A stretch of DNA of 64,000 bases. Origin: Lewinella sp041392765 (GTDB lineage: Bacteria; Bacteroidota; Bacteroidia; Chitinophagales; Saprospiraceae). The notes beneath the pieces were generated by a model. It worked only from the letters and a program-made list of their open reading frames with translations, searched no databases and was not told the origin of the DNA. Location of the stretch: NCBI GenBank assembly GCA_041392765.1, contig JAWKLL010000001.1, positions 1-64,000 of the forward strand, written 5' to 3'. Below, piece by piece: positions 27,230 to 36,129 of the stretch. The position numbers and the translations under genes were made by a program. Within the stretch, counting starts at the first letter, position 1. The number at the start of each line of letters is the position of its first letter.

Positions 27230-28062
27230 TTATGCAAAAACTTCTCGCTCAATCACCTGAATCTCCGGATTATGGCGAATAGCTTCCACAATAAGGAATG
27301 GTCGCTCAAAATATCAGGCCTTTGCCGTTACAGCCACCGTATGTTCATAGTGAGCCGACGGCAACCTGTCTTTGTAACGATTGTCCATTCATCTTGCATG
27401 GTACGCACTTCTTTACGCCCCATATTGATCATCGGTTCTATTGCTATCACGATGCCTTCTTTCAAGATCGTACCCTGCCCTCTTTTTCCAAAGTTAGGAA
27501 CATCTGGTGCTTCATGCATTGACTTTCCTACCCCATGCCCCACCAATTCCCGAACTACTGCATACGCATGCTCTTGCTCGGTGAAGTGTTGGATAGCAAA
27601 ACTAATGTCTCCTACTCTATTGCCAATTACCGCTTGATCGATACCTCTGTAAAGAGACTCATTGGTTACTCTACAAAGTTGGAGAGTAGCTTCTTCCACT
27701 TCTCCAAGACAAAACGTATAGGCTGCATCGCCATAGAAATCATTCATCAGCGTACCACAGTCGATGGAAAGAATATCCCCATCTTTGAACACCTGCCCTT
27801 TGGAAGGTAAACCGTGTACGACCGCTTCATTCCGTGACACTAACAAGGTAGAAGGACATCCATATAATCCCTTGAATCCAGGTACTGCACCATGGTCGCG
27901 GATAAATTCCTCCGCTTTGAGGTCAATTTCCTCACCCGTCATTCCTGGTTTCAGCATACTACCCACGTAAGCCAGCGTTTTGCACACCAACAAGCAACTT
28001 TCGCGAATCAGCTCAATTTCCTCTGGTGTTTTATATATAATCTGGCGTCCCTTTCTACGCAT
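27230..28062 (-). CDS. map: Methionine aminopeptidase, type I (frameshifted near C-terminus)
   Basis: It removes N-terminal Met from nascent proteins. The five metal ligands are visible: Asp in S-I-D-C-G, Asp in F-Y-G-D-A-A-Y, His in G-H-G-V-G-K-S-M-H, Glu in A-I-E-P-M-I, and the last Glu inside the corrected segment. The apparent stop at 27328 follows a frameshift. One A added in the run near 27365 gives D-R-L-P-S-A-H-Y-E-H-T-V-A-V-T, and further single-base corrections near 27320 and 27300 lead to A-I-R-H-N-P-E-I-Q-V-I with stop at 27230-27232. An essential gene, so sequence error is the likely cause. Confidence 0.9.
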
Positions 28063-28101
28063 AGCAGTATTGCTTTTTCAATTGACCGTTTGTCCTATGT
28101 G

Positions 28102-29471
28102 TTAGAAGTTAGCACCCAAGCCTTGCATACGGCTGTTACTTCTACCCGCTACGCGGCCTTCTTTCACCAAACCGTCGTAACGGCGCATCAACAAATGGCT
28201 CTCAATTTGCTGCAAAGTATCTAAGACCACACCTACCAAGATCAACAAGGAGGTTCCTCCGAAGAAGGCTGCAAATAGGTTGTTGATACCGAATGCAGAT
28301 GCAAATGCGGGGAGTATGGCAATCAAACCAAGGAATATAGAACCTGGCAATGTAATACGAGTAGTAATATCGTCGATGTAATCCTCCGTTGGCTTACCTG
28401 GCTGAACCCCTGGTATAAAGGCATTCTGACGCTTTAGGTAATCCGCGTAGTTGGATGGGTTCACAATCAACGCTGTATATACATACGTGAAGACTACCAC
28501 TAAAACAAAGTACAGTGCATTGTAAGGGCCAGAAGTATAATCGTTCAAAGTACGAACCAACCAGCTAGATTCTGCTTCTGCTCCACCTGCGTACTGTGCT
28601 GCCAAACCAGGCAAGAACATCAGTGCTTGGGCAAAGATGATAGGCATTACACCAGCGGCATTTACTTTCAATGGAATATGATCCCGTGCGCCAGCCACCG
28701 GCGAACTACTAGTGCCACGACCTACGGCACGCTTAGCAATTGTACAGGGATCTTACGTACCCCCGTAACAATAAGCACCATCGCCATCGTCACTAAGAAT
28801 AGCGCAGCAATTTCCAGCACAAAGACCAAAATACCACCTGAATCGAAACGTGCCTGCAATTCAAACACAAAAGCTTGTGGCAACGTAGCGATGATACCGA
28901 CGGTAATCAACAAAGAAACGCCGTTACCTATCCCCCTGTCGGTGATACGTTCACCCAACCACATAGCAAATACAGTACCTGTGGAAAGAATGATAATACC
29001 TGCCAACCAGAAAATACCCTCTGGAATAGAGTTATCAACAGCACCCAAAGACTTAACATAAGTCAGGTAAGCACCACCCTGAACCATCGTAATGGCTACG
29101 GTGAGCAAACGGGTGATCTGGTTGAGTTTTTTCCGCCCAGACTCTCCCTCCTTCTGTTGGAGTCGCTGGAAATAAGGTACTGCGAAACCCAACAACTGAA
29201 TGATGATACTAGCAGTGATATAAGGCATGATACCCAACGCTAAGATGGAAGCATTACCAAACGCACCACCAGAAAACACGTTGATCAACCCTAAGAGGTC
29301 ATTGCCACCACCATCAGCGAAGGTAGCCTGGATTTTTTCAGGATCCGCACCGGGCAATACGATATAAGACCCAAGACGGAATACCCAGATAAGCCCCAGA
29401 GTGAAAAGGATGCGATCCCGCAATTCCTTGATTTTCCAAATATTTTTTAGCGTATCGATTAACCTTTTCAT
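28102..29471 (-). CDS. secY: Protein translocase subunit SecY (one frameshift)
   Basis: Ten-helix core of the Sec channel. The first piece (29471-28722) has the plug-side start K-N-I-W-K-I-K-E-L-R-D-R-I-L and P-Y-I-T-A-S-I-I-I-Q-L-L. The second (to 28102) has P-L-K-V-N-A-A-G-V-M-P-I-I-F-A and the cytoplasmic loop Y-L-K-R-Q-N-A-F-I-P-G. They are joined by adding one T at about 28736, giving I-P-V-Q-F-A-K-R-A-V-G, the expected sequence. SecY is essential, so the break is almost certainly a sequencing error. Confidence 0.96.
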
Positions 29472-29482
29472 GGTGGTCTGTT

Positions 29483-29929
29483 TTAAACGATGGTGATCGT
29501 ACCGCCTTGCGCTTCCACTGCTGATTTAGCAGATTCAGAACAAGCATGAGCCGTGATTTCCAATTTGGCAGTCAACTCACCCGTACCCAGAATTTTAATC
29601 AAATCAGTTTTGCGCACGATGCCCAAATCTGTCAGTGTGTCCATATTAATGGTATTCACGCTGTATTTTTCGCTGATAGCCTGCAAACGCTCCAAATTGA
29701 GCGCCACATACTCTGTGCGATTAGGGCTTTTGAATCCGCGCTTAGGCAAACGCATTTGCAGAGGCATTTGGCCACCTTCAAAAGCACGCTTGCTTTTGTA
29801 ACCGGAACGGGACTTAGCACCCTTGTGACCGCGTGTAGAAGTACCGCCGTGGCCAGATCCTGTACCGCGGGCAATTCTCTTTCTGCTTTTCACGGCACCT
29901 GCTGCCGGTTTGAGACTATGGAGTTCCAT
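29483..29929 (-). CDS. rplO: 50S ribosomal protein L15
   Basis: 148 residues with M-E-L-H-S-L-K-P-A-A-G and the extended basic R-G-T-G-S-G-H-G-G-T-S-T-R-G-H-K-G. The globular C-terminal half ends with the Ala-rich helix. A late assembly protein of the large subunit. The stop is 11 nt before the secY start. Confidence 0.97.
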   Translation of the reverse strand: MELHSLKPAAGAVKSRKRIARGTGSGHGGTSTRGHKGAKSRSGYKSKRAFEGGQMPLQMRLPKRGFKSPNRTEYVALNLERLQAISEKYSVNTINMDTLTDLGIVRKTDLIKILGTGELTAKLEITAHACSESAKSAVEAQGGTITIV

Positions 29930-29963
29930 TATATGTTCAATTTAAAAGCTTCGAAAAAAACTC

Positions 29964-30143
29964 TTATGCCTGCTCCACTTTTACCAAGTGGGTCACAGCG
30001 TTGATCATACCCTGTATTTGAGGGTTTACATCAATCGTCACAGAGTGGTTGATTTTCTTCAGGCCCAATGCTTTCATCGTATCTTTCTGACGCTTTGGGC
30101 GGTTGATCAGGCTCTTGACCTGTGTGATTTTTACCTTAGCCAT
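29964..30143 (-). CDS. rpmD: 50S ribosomal protein L30
   Basis: 59 residues from the third codon of the open frame (M-A-K-V-K-I-T-Q-V-K-S-L-I). It has the L30 signature R-P-K-R-Q-K-D-T-M-K-A-L-G-L. A small ferredoxin-like-fold protein of the large subunit, between rpsE and rplO. Confidence 0.95.
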   Translation of the reverse strand: MAKVKITQVKSLINRPKRQKDTMKALGLKKINHSVTIDVNPQIQGMINAVTHLVKVEQA

Positions 30144-30169
30144 TGCCAATGGTTTTTATATAGGTTGCC

Positions 30170-30688
30170 CTATCCTTCGAAAAGCTTTTCCATAGAGATA
30201 TTGCGCTGCTTGGCTACTGCCATAGGGTTGCGCAATTTCTGAAGTGCATCGATGGTAGCCTTCACCACGTTGTGAGGATTTGAAGACCCTTGTGATTTAG
30301 CCAATACGTTGTGTACTCCCGCAGTTTCCAAAACGGCACGCATAGCGCCACCCGCGATTACACCCGTACCATCAGAGGCAGGCTTGATCAATACCTTGCC
30401 CGCACCGTATTTACCCTTCTGCTCGTGAGGGATGGTTCCGTTGTGGATAGGTACTTTGATCAGGTTCTTTTTGGCGTCATCCACCGCTTTGCTGATCGCT
30501 TGGGATACTTCACGTGCTTTGCCTAACCCGTGGCCCACAGTGCCATGACCGTCTCCGACGACCACTACCGCTGCGAAGCTGAAAGTACGACCACCTTTGG
30601 TCACCTTTGCTACGCGGTTCAGGTGAACGAGCTTTTCCTTGAGTTCTGTTTCGGCCGGCTTAACCCGGTTGGTATTATTATTTGACAT
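30170..30688 (-). CDS. rpsE: 30S ribosomal protein S5
   Basis: 172 residues if started at the third codon (M-S-N-N-N-T); an ATG two codons upstream is also possible. The double-stranded-RNA-binding-like domain shows V-T-K-G-G-R-T-F-S-F-A-A-V-V-V-V-G and G-H-G-L-G-K-A-R-E-V. The C-terminal part has R-A-V-L-E-T-A-G-V. It contributes to decoding fidelity and the mRNA entry tunnel. Confidence 0.97.
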   Translation of the reverse strand: MSNNNTNRVKPAETELKEKLVHLNRVAKVTKGGRTFSFAAVVVVGDGHGTVGHGLGKAREVSQAISKAVDDAKKNLIKVPIHNGTIPHEQKGKYGAGKVLIKPASDGTGVIAGGAMRAVLETAGVHNVLAKSQGSSNPHNVVKATIDALQKLRNPMAVAKQRNISMEKLFEG

Positions 30689-30709
30689 TACCAAAAAGCT
30701 TCTTGATGA

Positions 30710-31063
30710 TTAAAATTGTAAGCCTCCTTCGCGAGCACCGTCTGCCAATGCTTTCACGCGGCCATGATACAAATACCCTGCACGGTCAAAAACTACAGCT
30801 TCGATACCCGCAGCTTTCGCGCGCTCTGCAAGCAGTTTACCTACGGCAGTCGATTGGTCTGTTTTGTTCCCTGCATTAGCAACCACCGGCTCGAAAGAGC
30901 TGGCTTGTACTAACGTGTGTCCTTGCCGATCATCGACAAGTTGGGCGTAAATATAACGATTGGAACGGAAAACACTCAAACGAGGACGCTCCTGCGTTCC
31001 AATGATATTCTTGCGGATGCGCATGTGGATGCGCTTTCTCCTATCTGATCTAGTTAATTGCAT
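30710..31063 (-). CDS. rplR: 50S ribosomal protein L18
   Basis: 117 residues: R-P-R-L-S-V-F-R-S-N-R-Y-I-Y-A-Q-L-V-D-D and the C-terminal F-D-R-A-G-Y-L-Y-H-G-R-V-K-A-L-A-D-G-A-R-E-G-G-L motif. It binds 5S rRNA with L5. The gap to rplF is 96 bp and holds nothing recognisable. Confidence 0.97.
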   Translation of the reverse strand: MQLTRSDRRKRIHMRIRKNIIGTQERPRLSVFRSNRYIYAQLVDDRQGHTLVQASSFEPVVANAGNKTDQSTAVGKLLAERAKAAGIEAVVFDRAGYLYHGRVKALADGAREGGLQF

Positions 31064-31159
31064 GGCTTTTGATTTTTCCGAGCCTTAGTGAAAATACCCC
31101 AAGATACATCCCAAAGCTCCCTGTATCGCCGAATAAATGGATTGAATAATAGCAAAAGG

Positions 31160-31714
31160 TTACTTGCTGGAAGTCTTACCTGCTTTGCGGCGAATAACTT
31201 CACCTTTAAAGCGAATACCTTTACCTTTGTAAGGCTCTGGCTTCCGGAAGGCACGGATCTTAGCAGCAATCTGACCGATCAACTGCTTGTCGATAGATTC
31301 CAACTTAACAACCGGTGCTTTACCTTTTTCTGTTTCCGTGGTAACTTTCACCTCATCTGGTACAAAGAAGTAAATGGGGTGAGAATAACCGAGGGAGAGA
31401 ATCAACAATTGACCTCTGTTTTCAGCACGAAAACCAACCCCTACTACTTCGAGTTCCAAAGTGTAACCTTCGGCGACCCCTTTTACCATATTGTTGATCA
31501 GCGCACGGTATAAACCGTGTACGGAACGGTGGCGCTTAGAATCCGTGGGACGGGTTACTGACAGTACACCATCCTCGATACCGACGGAAAGATCGGCATC
31601 CACCTGCTGCATGAGGGCACCTTTAGGTCCTTTTACAGTAACCATATTACCCTTGCTTACGTCCACTGATACCCCGCTGGGAATATCGATGGGTGCTCTA
31701 CCTATTCTTGACAT
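31160..31714 (-). CDS. rplF: 50S ribosomal protein L6
   Basis: 184 residues with two L6 repeats: M-S-R-I-G-R-A-P-I-D-I-P at the start, and P-E-P-Y-K-G-K-G-I-R-F-K-G-E-V near the end. It lies near the factor-binding site of the large subunit. Usual length. Confidence 0.97.
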   Translation of the reverse strand: MSRIGRAPIDIPSGVSVDVSKGNMVTVKGPKGALMQQVDADLSVGIEDGVLSVTRPTDSKRHRSVHGLYRALINNMVKGVAEGYTLELEVVGVGFRAENRGQLLILSLGYSHPIYFFVPDEVKVTTETEKGKAPVVKLESIDKQLIGQIAAKIRAFRKPEPYKGKGIRFKGEVIRRKAGKTSSK

Positions 31715-31744
31715 GGCTCAACGTTTTTAGCTTGAATAAATGGT

Positions 31745-32155
31745 TTACGAAATATAGCAAAGAACCTCGCCACCGATACCAAGCTCGCGAGCCTGTTTAT
31801 CAGTCATTACTCCCCTTGACGTGGAGATGATGGCAATGCCCAGTCCATTGATTACACGAGGAAGATTTGTATGTCCCACATATTTACGCAAACCAGGCGT
31901 ACTTACACGCTTCAGCTCACGAATGATGGGCATGCGAGATGCTTTGTCGTACTTTAAGGCAATTTTGATAGTGCCTTGAGTACCCTTGCACTCTTCATCG
32001 TCGAATTTATATTTGAGGATATAACCTTGATCGTATAAGATCTCGGTGATGCGCTTCTTGAGATTAGAAGCGGGAATGTTGACCACCTTATGCCCTGCGA
32101 TTTGAGCATTGCGGATGCGGGTCAAATAGTCGGCTACAGGATCTGTAACTGCCAT
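31745..32155 (-). CDS. rpsH: 30S ribosomal protein S8
   Basis: 136 residues: D-P-V-A-D-Y-L-T-R-I-R-N-A near the start, and G-L-G-I-A-I-I-S-T-S-R-G-V-M-T-D-K-Q-A-R near the end. A primary 16S rRNA binder. In other bacteria it regulates this operon by binding mRNA near rplE; no such structure was identified here. Confidence 0.97.
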   Translation of the reverse strand: MAVTDPVADYLTRIRNAQIAGHKVVNIPASNLKKRITEILYDQGYILKYKFDDEECKGTQGTIKIALKYDKASRMPIIRELKRVSTPGLRKYVGHTNLPRVINGLGIAIISTSRGVMTDKQARELGIGGEVLCYIS

Positions 32156-32243
32156 GATTGGTCGGTTTCGCTTTACGGTTTTCCGATGTCTAATGTACGG
32201 AACCTGAAAAGCTGTGAAATAATTAAGTACGTTACGTGCAGGA

Positions 32244-32514
32244 TTACCAGCTTGACTTGGTAATACCTGGAATTTTGCCCATCAGCGCCATATCGCGGAA
32301 CTGCACGCGGCAGATACCGAATTTACGCATATATCCTTTAGGGCGGCCTGTCAATTGGCAACGATTGTGCAGGCGAATAGGATTGGAGTTGCGAGGCATT
32401 GCATCCCAATTCCTCCCAACGACCCTCTTTCTTGAGTTGCTCACGCTTCTCGGCGTAACGAGCTACCAAGCGTTCTCTTTTCCTTTCGCGGGCAATCACT
32501 GATTTTCTTGCCAT
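32244..32514 (-). CDS. rpsN: 30S ribosomal protein S14 (one frameshift)
   Basis: From the ATG at 32512-32514 the frame reads M-A-R-K-S-V-I-A-R-E-R-K-R-E-R and continues to G-R-W-E-E-L. Removing one base from the CCC at about 32405 gives D-A-M-P-R-N-S-N-P-I-R-L-H-N-R-C and the rest of S14 to the TAA at 32244. The repaired protein is 89 residues, the long zinc-free form. Because S14 is essential and the site is a homopolymer, the indel is best read as a sequencing error. Confidence 0.95.
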
Positions 32515-32559
32515 GTTGATCGATTATTTGGAATCAATAGCGTGAAGCCATTGACTATG

Positions 32560-33117
32560 TTAACTGTTCTGGTTTTTGAATGGAAGCCCCAATCCTTTCA
32601 ACAAGGCCAACGCTTCAGCATCCGTTTTGGCGGTTGTCACGAAAGTGATATCCATACCAGTGATGTTAGGCACCTTATCGAGGTCGATTTCAGGGAATAC
32701 GATTTGTTCCTTGATACCCATGGAATAGTTACCACGTCCATCAAAGCTCTTATCGTTAATCCCGCGGAAGTCACGTACCCGTGGAAGCGCTACTGCAACC
32801 AAGCGATCGAGGAACTCATACATCTGGCGGTCGCGCAGCGTCACACGTGCACCAATGTGCATGCCTTCGCGCAACTTGAAGTTAGAGACCGATTTTTTGG
32901 CCTTAGTCTTCACTGCACGCTGACCCGTGATCAACGATAGTTCTTCCACTGCGTTTTCAACGAGCTTCTTGTCCTGAGTACCTTTGCCGACACCCTGATT
33001 AATGCAGATCTTCACCAACTTGGGTACCTGCATGACATTTTTATACTGGAATTGCTCTTTCAGAGCGGGTACCACATCTTGTTGGTACTTAACTCTTAAT
33101 CTCGGTACGCTGCTCAT
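32560..33117 (-). CDS. rplE: 50S ribosomal protein L5
   Basis: 185 residues: P-R-L-R-V-K-Y-Q-Q-D-V-V-P-A-L near the start, V-P-K-L-V-K-I-C-I-N-Q-G-V-G, and R-D-F-R-G-I. It binds 5S rRNA and contacts P-site tRNA. Its start codon shares one base with the rplX stop (TAATG), so the two are translationally coupled. Confidence 0.98.
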   Translation of the reverse strand: MSSVPRLRVKYQQDVVPALKEQFQYKNVMQVPKLVKICINQGVGKGTQDKKLVENAVEELSLITGQRAVKTKAKKSVSNFKLREGMHIGARVTLRDRQMYEFLDRLVAVALPRVRDFRGINDKSFDGRGNYSMGIKEQIVFPEIDLDKVPNITGMDITFVTTAKTDAEALALLKGLGLPFKNQNS

Positions 33118-33464
33118 TAGTCTATGATTTCGCCGGATTTTTTGGAATAACGTTTCAAATTGCCCTCTGCATCAGCTTTACGGCCAACACGAGTAGGCTT
33201 GCCAGTGTTGTCCACTAGCATAAGGTTGGAAAGGTGAATGGGGGCAGCCTTATCCACAATACCACCAGGGTTGTCCTGAGTAGGCTTCAAATGCTTCTTG
33301 CGGATATTGATAGACTCCACAATGGCGCGGTTCTTTTCAGGAAAGACCTCCAGCACTTCCAGTACTTGAGACCGATTTTTGTAAGCACCCGCGATCACCA
33401 CCACTTTGTCCCCTTTCTTGATCTTGAGTTTAGGGGCAAAACGCTTTTGCGTGTTATTTTTCAT
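33117..33464 (-). CDS. rplX: 50S ribosomal protein L24
   Basis: 115 residues with a KOW motif: I-K-K-G-D-K-V-V-V-I-A-G-A-Y-K-N, followed by N-I-R-K-K-H-L-K-P and G-G-I-V-D-K-A-A-P-I-H. An early large-subunit assembly protein. It overlaps the rplE start by one base. Confidence 0.97.
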   Translation of the reverse strand: MKNNTQKRFAPKLKIKKGDKVVVIAGAYKNRSQVLEVLEVFPEKNRAIVESINIRKKHLKPTQDNPGGIVDKAAPIHLSNLMLVDNTGKPTRVGRKADAEGNLKRYSKKSGEIID

Positions 33465-33490
33465 AATTCAAGTATTCAGGCCGTGAAAGA

Positions 33491-33856
33491 TTAGAGTACT
33501 TCTGGTGCCAATGAAACGATACGCATATAATCGCGTTCGCGTAACTCACGGGCAACAGGTCCAAAAATACGGGAACCACGAGGTTCACCGGCTGCGTTCA
33601 GCAACACCACCGCATTGTCATCAAAGCGGATGTAGCTGCCATCTTTGCGGCGTATTTCCTTCTTGGTGCGCACCACTACTGCTTTTGACACAGAGCCTTT
33701 CTTGACACCACCGGGCGCAGCCTCCTTCACAGAAACCACAATCATATCACCGATAGAAGCATAACGGCGCTTGGAACCTCCCAGTACGCGGATACAAAGT
33801 ACTTCTTTTGCACCGCTATTATCAGCTACCTTGAGCCGGGATTCTTGTTGGATCAT
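33491..33856 (-). CDS. rplN: 50S ribosomal protein L14
   Basis: 121 residues: M-I-Q-Q-E-S-R-L-K-V-A-D-N-S-G-A-K-E and R-I-F-G-P-V-A-R-E-L-R near the end. A highly conserved beta-barrel at the subunit interface, where it forms bridges to 16S rRNA. Usual length. Confidence 0.98.
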   Translation of the reverse strand: MIQQESRLKVADNSGAKEVLCIRVLGGSKRRYASIGDMIVVSVKEAAPGGVKKGSVSKAVVVRTKKEIRRKDGSYIRFDDNAVVLLNAAGEPRGSRIFGPVARELRERDYMRIVSLAPEVL

Positions 33857-33931
33857 GACGGCAAATTATTTGCAGAGTTAGCGCAACGGTTGTCAATACG
33901 TTGATAACTCTAATTTGATACAAATGCCTGG

Positions 33932-34189
33932 TTACTTGGCTTTCTCCAGGATTTCAACCATACGCCAGCGTTTTTTAGCACTGAGCGGGCGCGTCTCCAT
34001 GATGCGCACTTTATCACCAATACCACACTCGTTGTTTTCGTCATGAGCCATAAATTTCTTTGACTTCTTAACGAATTTACCGTATATTGGGTGCTGGAGG
34101 CGGCGTTCTACCATTACGGAGATAGACTTGTCCATCTTGTCACTGGTGACGATGCCGATAAGCTGTTTGCGAAGATTACGTTCTGCCAT
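33932..34189 (-). CDS. rpsQ: 30S ribosomal protein S17
   Basis: An 85-residue OB-fold protein: K-Q-L-I-G-I-V-T-S-D-K-M-D-K-S-I-S-V, then G-D-K-V-R-I-M-E-T-R-P-L-S. A primary binder of the 16S 5' domain. It is 11 nt after rpmC. Confidence 0.97.
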   Translation of the reverse strand: MAERNLRKQLIGIVTSDKMDKSISVMVERRLQHPIYGKFVKKSKKFMAHDENNECGIGDKVRIMETRPLSAKKRWRMVEILEKAK

Positions 34190-34200
34190 GTTTAGCTCGA

Positions 34201-34461
34201 TTACTTACGTCTGCGACGCATTCTGATTTTACTACGATTTGCGAGTTCTCCCTCTGATGCTGCGGCCAATTCGCGGCGGCGCAGTTCGGTTTGCAGACGA
34301 GCTACATCCCGACGAACCTCGCGGAGTTTCAGCGGATTTTCCAAGCCGGTGATGGCATGGTCGAACTTCATTTTCTGGTACCCCCTTTCGGTAGCCTCCA
34401 GTTCTGCCTGAAGATCTTCTACTGAAAGTTCCTGCAGTTCCAAAAATTTATTGGTTGCCAT
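34201..34461 (-). CDS. rpmC: 50S ribosomal protein L29
   Basis: 86 residues from the third codon (M-A-T-N-K-F-L-E-L). A two-helix protein with the conserved E-V-R-R-D-V-A-R-L-Q-T-E-L-R-R-R-E-L, then a longer C-terminal tail rich in Arg (R-S-K-I-R-M-R-R-R-R-K) than the about 65-residue family norm. It lies near the exit tunnel. Confidence 0.94.
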   Translation of the reverse strand: MATNKFLELQELSVEDLQAELEATERGYQKMKFDHAITGLENPLKLREVRRDVARLQTELRRRELAAASEGELANRSKIRMRRRRK

Positions 34462-34538
34462 TGTCATTAATTATTAAGTTCCACAAGCCCTTGCATATAT
34501 ATGACCAGAGCTTCAGACAGCTTTACTCAAAAAATCGT

Positions 34539-34958
34539 TTATCCTACGTAATCAGGACGGGTGATCGTACGTGTCTTAACTGGCAGTTTTTGAGCAGCCA
34601 AGCGAAGTGCTTCTTCAGCAATTTCACGGCTTACACCATCCAGTTCAAACATAATACGGCCAGGCTGTACCTGTGCTACGTAGTGATCTAAGTTACCCTT
34701 ACCTTTACCCATACGTACTTCCAACGGCTTGGAGGTGATGGGCTTGTCCGGGAAGATGCGAATCCACACTTTACCTTCACGTTTCATATAACGTGTCATA
34801 GCAATACGTGCAGCCTCGATCTGGCGGCTGGTAATACGGCCTGTTTCCATAGACTTCAGGCCGAATGAGCCAAAGGACACCAAACTACCACGCTTGGCGT
34901 TGCCATCGTTGCGTCCTTTCTGCTGCTTGCGATATTTCGTTCTTTTCGGCTGTAACAT
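34539..34958 (-). CDS. rplP: 50S ribosomal protein L16
   Basis: 139 residues: M-L-Q-P-K-R-T-K-Y-R-K-Q-Q-K-G-R at the start, P-I-T-S-K-P-L-E-V-R-M-G-K-G-K-G, and the loop around P-G-R-I-M-F-E-L. It sits beside the A-site tRNA elbow. It is preceded by an unusual 316-bp gap with its own promoter. Confidence 0.98.
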   Translation of the reverse strand: MLQPKRTKYRKQQKGRNDGNAKRGSLVSFGSFGLKSMETGRITSRQIEAARIAMTRYMKREGKVWIRIFPDKPITSKPLEVRMGKGKGNLDHYVAQVQPGRIMFELDGVSREIAEEALRLAAQKLPVKTRTITRPDYVG

Positions 34959-35274
34959 TAGTCAATTATTTTGTGCCTTCCCGGCAAAAACAAGCCATAT
35001 CTTAATACGCTTCTAAAAAAGCGTGGCAAAGGTAAGGCTATTTTTTGATAATCAAAAATCCTTGCAACTACAAATGTTTAAATTTATAGCTGTTTATCAA
35101 CGACTAGCGCAGGATCTTACCTGATAGTCTTCATTTTGAATGGCGAAGGAACGAGGGTTGCCTTTAAATATTTTGCTTTTTAGCATAGTATCGCCGTAAA
35201 ATTTTTTACCGCGTTTGTATCTAAAAGCTTTTTGAGCAACACCTGCCCTATCAAGGGAGTTTTTGAAAGATGTA
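34959..35274. other. 316-bp gap inside the S10 operon
   Basis: No gene is supported between rpsC and rplP. An open frame continuing antisense to the rpsC tail is a by-product of the repetitive rpsC 3' end. The rplP-proximal part contains a promoter (35027-35055). Confidence 0.6.
35027..35055 (-). promoter_or_regulatory. Internal promoter upstream of rplP
   Basis: Minus strand TTG (complement of 35053-35055), 18 nt, TACCTTTG (complement of 35027-35034), about 70 nt before rplP. It matches the consensus as well as the rpsL promoter does. Confidence 0.65.
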
Positions 35275-36099
35275 TTAACGGCGTCCGCCGCCACCACCTC
35301 CACGACGGTCGCCACCGCCGCCACCCCGGCGATCTCCACCACGGCCACCACCACGGCGATCTCCACCGCGACGATCTCCGCGATCTCCACCACGACGATC
35401 TCCACCACGGTCATTTCCACCACCAGTGGCTTCCTTGCCGACTAATCCTGCATTAGGGTTCAAGTCGCGCTTGCCTAATACTTCGCCTTTGCAAATCCAC
35501 ACTTTAACACCGATGATACCGTAAACGGTCAGTGCTTCGTGGTGTGCATAGTCGATATCGGCACGGAAAGTGTGTAAAGGTGTACGTCCCTCTTTGTATT
35601 CTTCTGTACGGCTCATATCAGAACCGTTCAAACGACCGGAAATACGCACTTTGATACCTTCCGCATTGGCGCGCATCGTGGACTGAATCGCCATTTTGAT
35701 AGCACGGCGGTAGTTCACGCGAGACTCCAACTGCTTGGTAATGGATTCTGCTACGATGTTAGCATCCAACTCAGGCTTACGGATTTCAATAATGTTGATT
35801 TGGGCATCTTTGCCAGTCAACTTCTTAAGCTCCTCGCGGACGCGATCAACTTCCTGACCGCCTTTACCGATAATAATACCGGGGCGAGAAGTATGGATGG
35901 TTACAGTGATACGCTTCAGCGTACGCTCGATAATGGTACGGGCGATACCGCCTTTAGCGATACGAGCCTGCAGATACTTGCGGATCTTTTCATCTTCCAC
36001 AACGTTGTCGGCATAGGCACGCTTGTCCGCAAACCAGTTGGAATCCCAACCACGGATGTAGCCCAAACGATTACCAATAGGATTAGTCTTCTGACCCAT
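35275..36099 (-). CDS. rpsC: 30S ribosomal protein S3 with Arg/Gly-rich tail
   Basis: 274 residues. Residues 1-225 are a normal S3: M-G-Q-K-T-N-P-I-G-N-R-L-G, the KH motif R-P-G-I-I-I-G-K-G-G-Q-E-V, and G-V-K-V-W-I-C-K-G-E. The last about 45 residues are a low-complexity tail of G-G-D-R-R-G-G-D-R-G units ending in G-G-G-G-G-G-R-R. S3 lines the mRNA entry channel and has helicase activity; the tail could contact mRNA or rRNA (inference). Confidence 0.97.
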   Translation of the reverse strand: MGQKTNPIGNRLGYIRGWDSNWFADKRAYADNVVEDEKIRKYLQARIAKGGIARTIIERTLKRITVTIHTSRPGIIIGKGGQEVDRVREELKKLTGKDAQINIIEIRKPELDANIVAESITKQLESRVNYRRAIKMAIQSTMRANAEGIKVRISGRLNGSDMSRTEEYKEGRTPLHTFRADIDYAHHEALTVYGIIGVKVWICKGEVLGKRDLNPNAGLVGKEATGGGNDRGGDRRGGDRGDRRGGDRRGGGRGGDRRGGGGGDRRGGGGGGRR

Positions 36100-36129
36100 A
36101 TGTCAAGGACTCTTAGTTTTTTACAATAG

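Noticed and set aside
28700..28760. Programmed frameshift in secY
   Set aside because: No slippery heptamer with pseudoknot is seen; one added T restores the family sequence, and many unrelated genes show the same kind of break.
35097..35423. A small Val/Ala-rich protein overlapping the end of rpsC
   Set aside because: The first part is the rpsC tail read in another frame; the rest shows no recognisable family and no start of its own.
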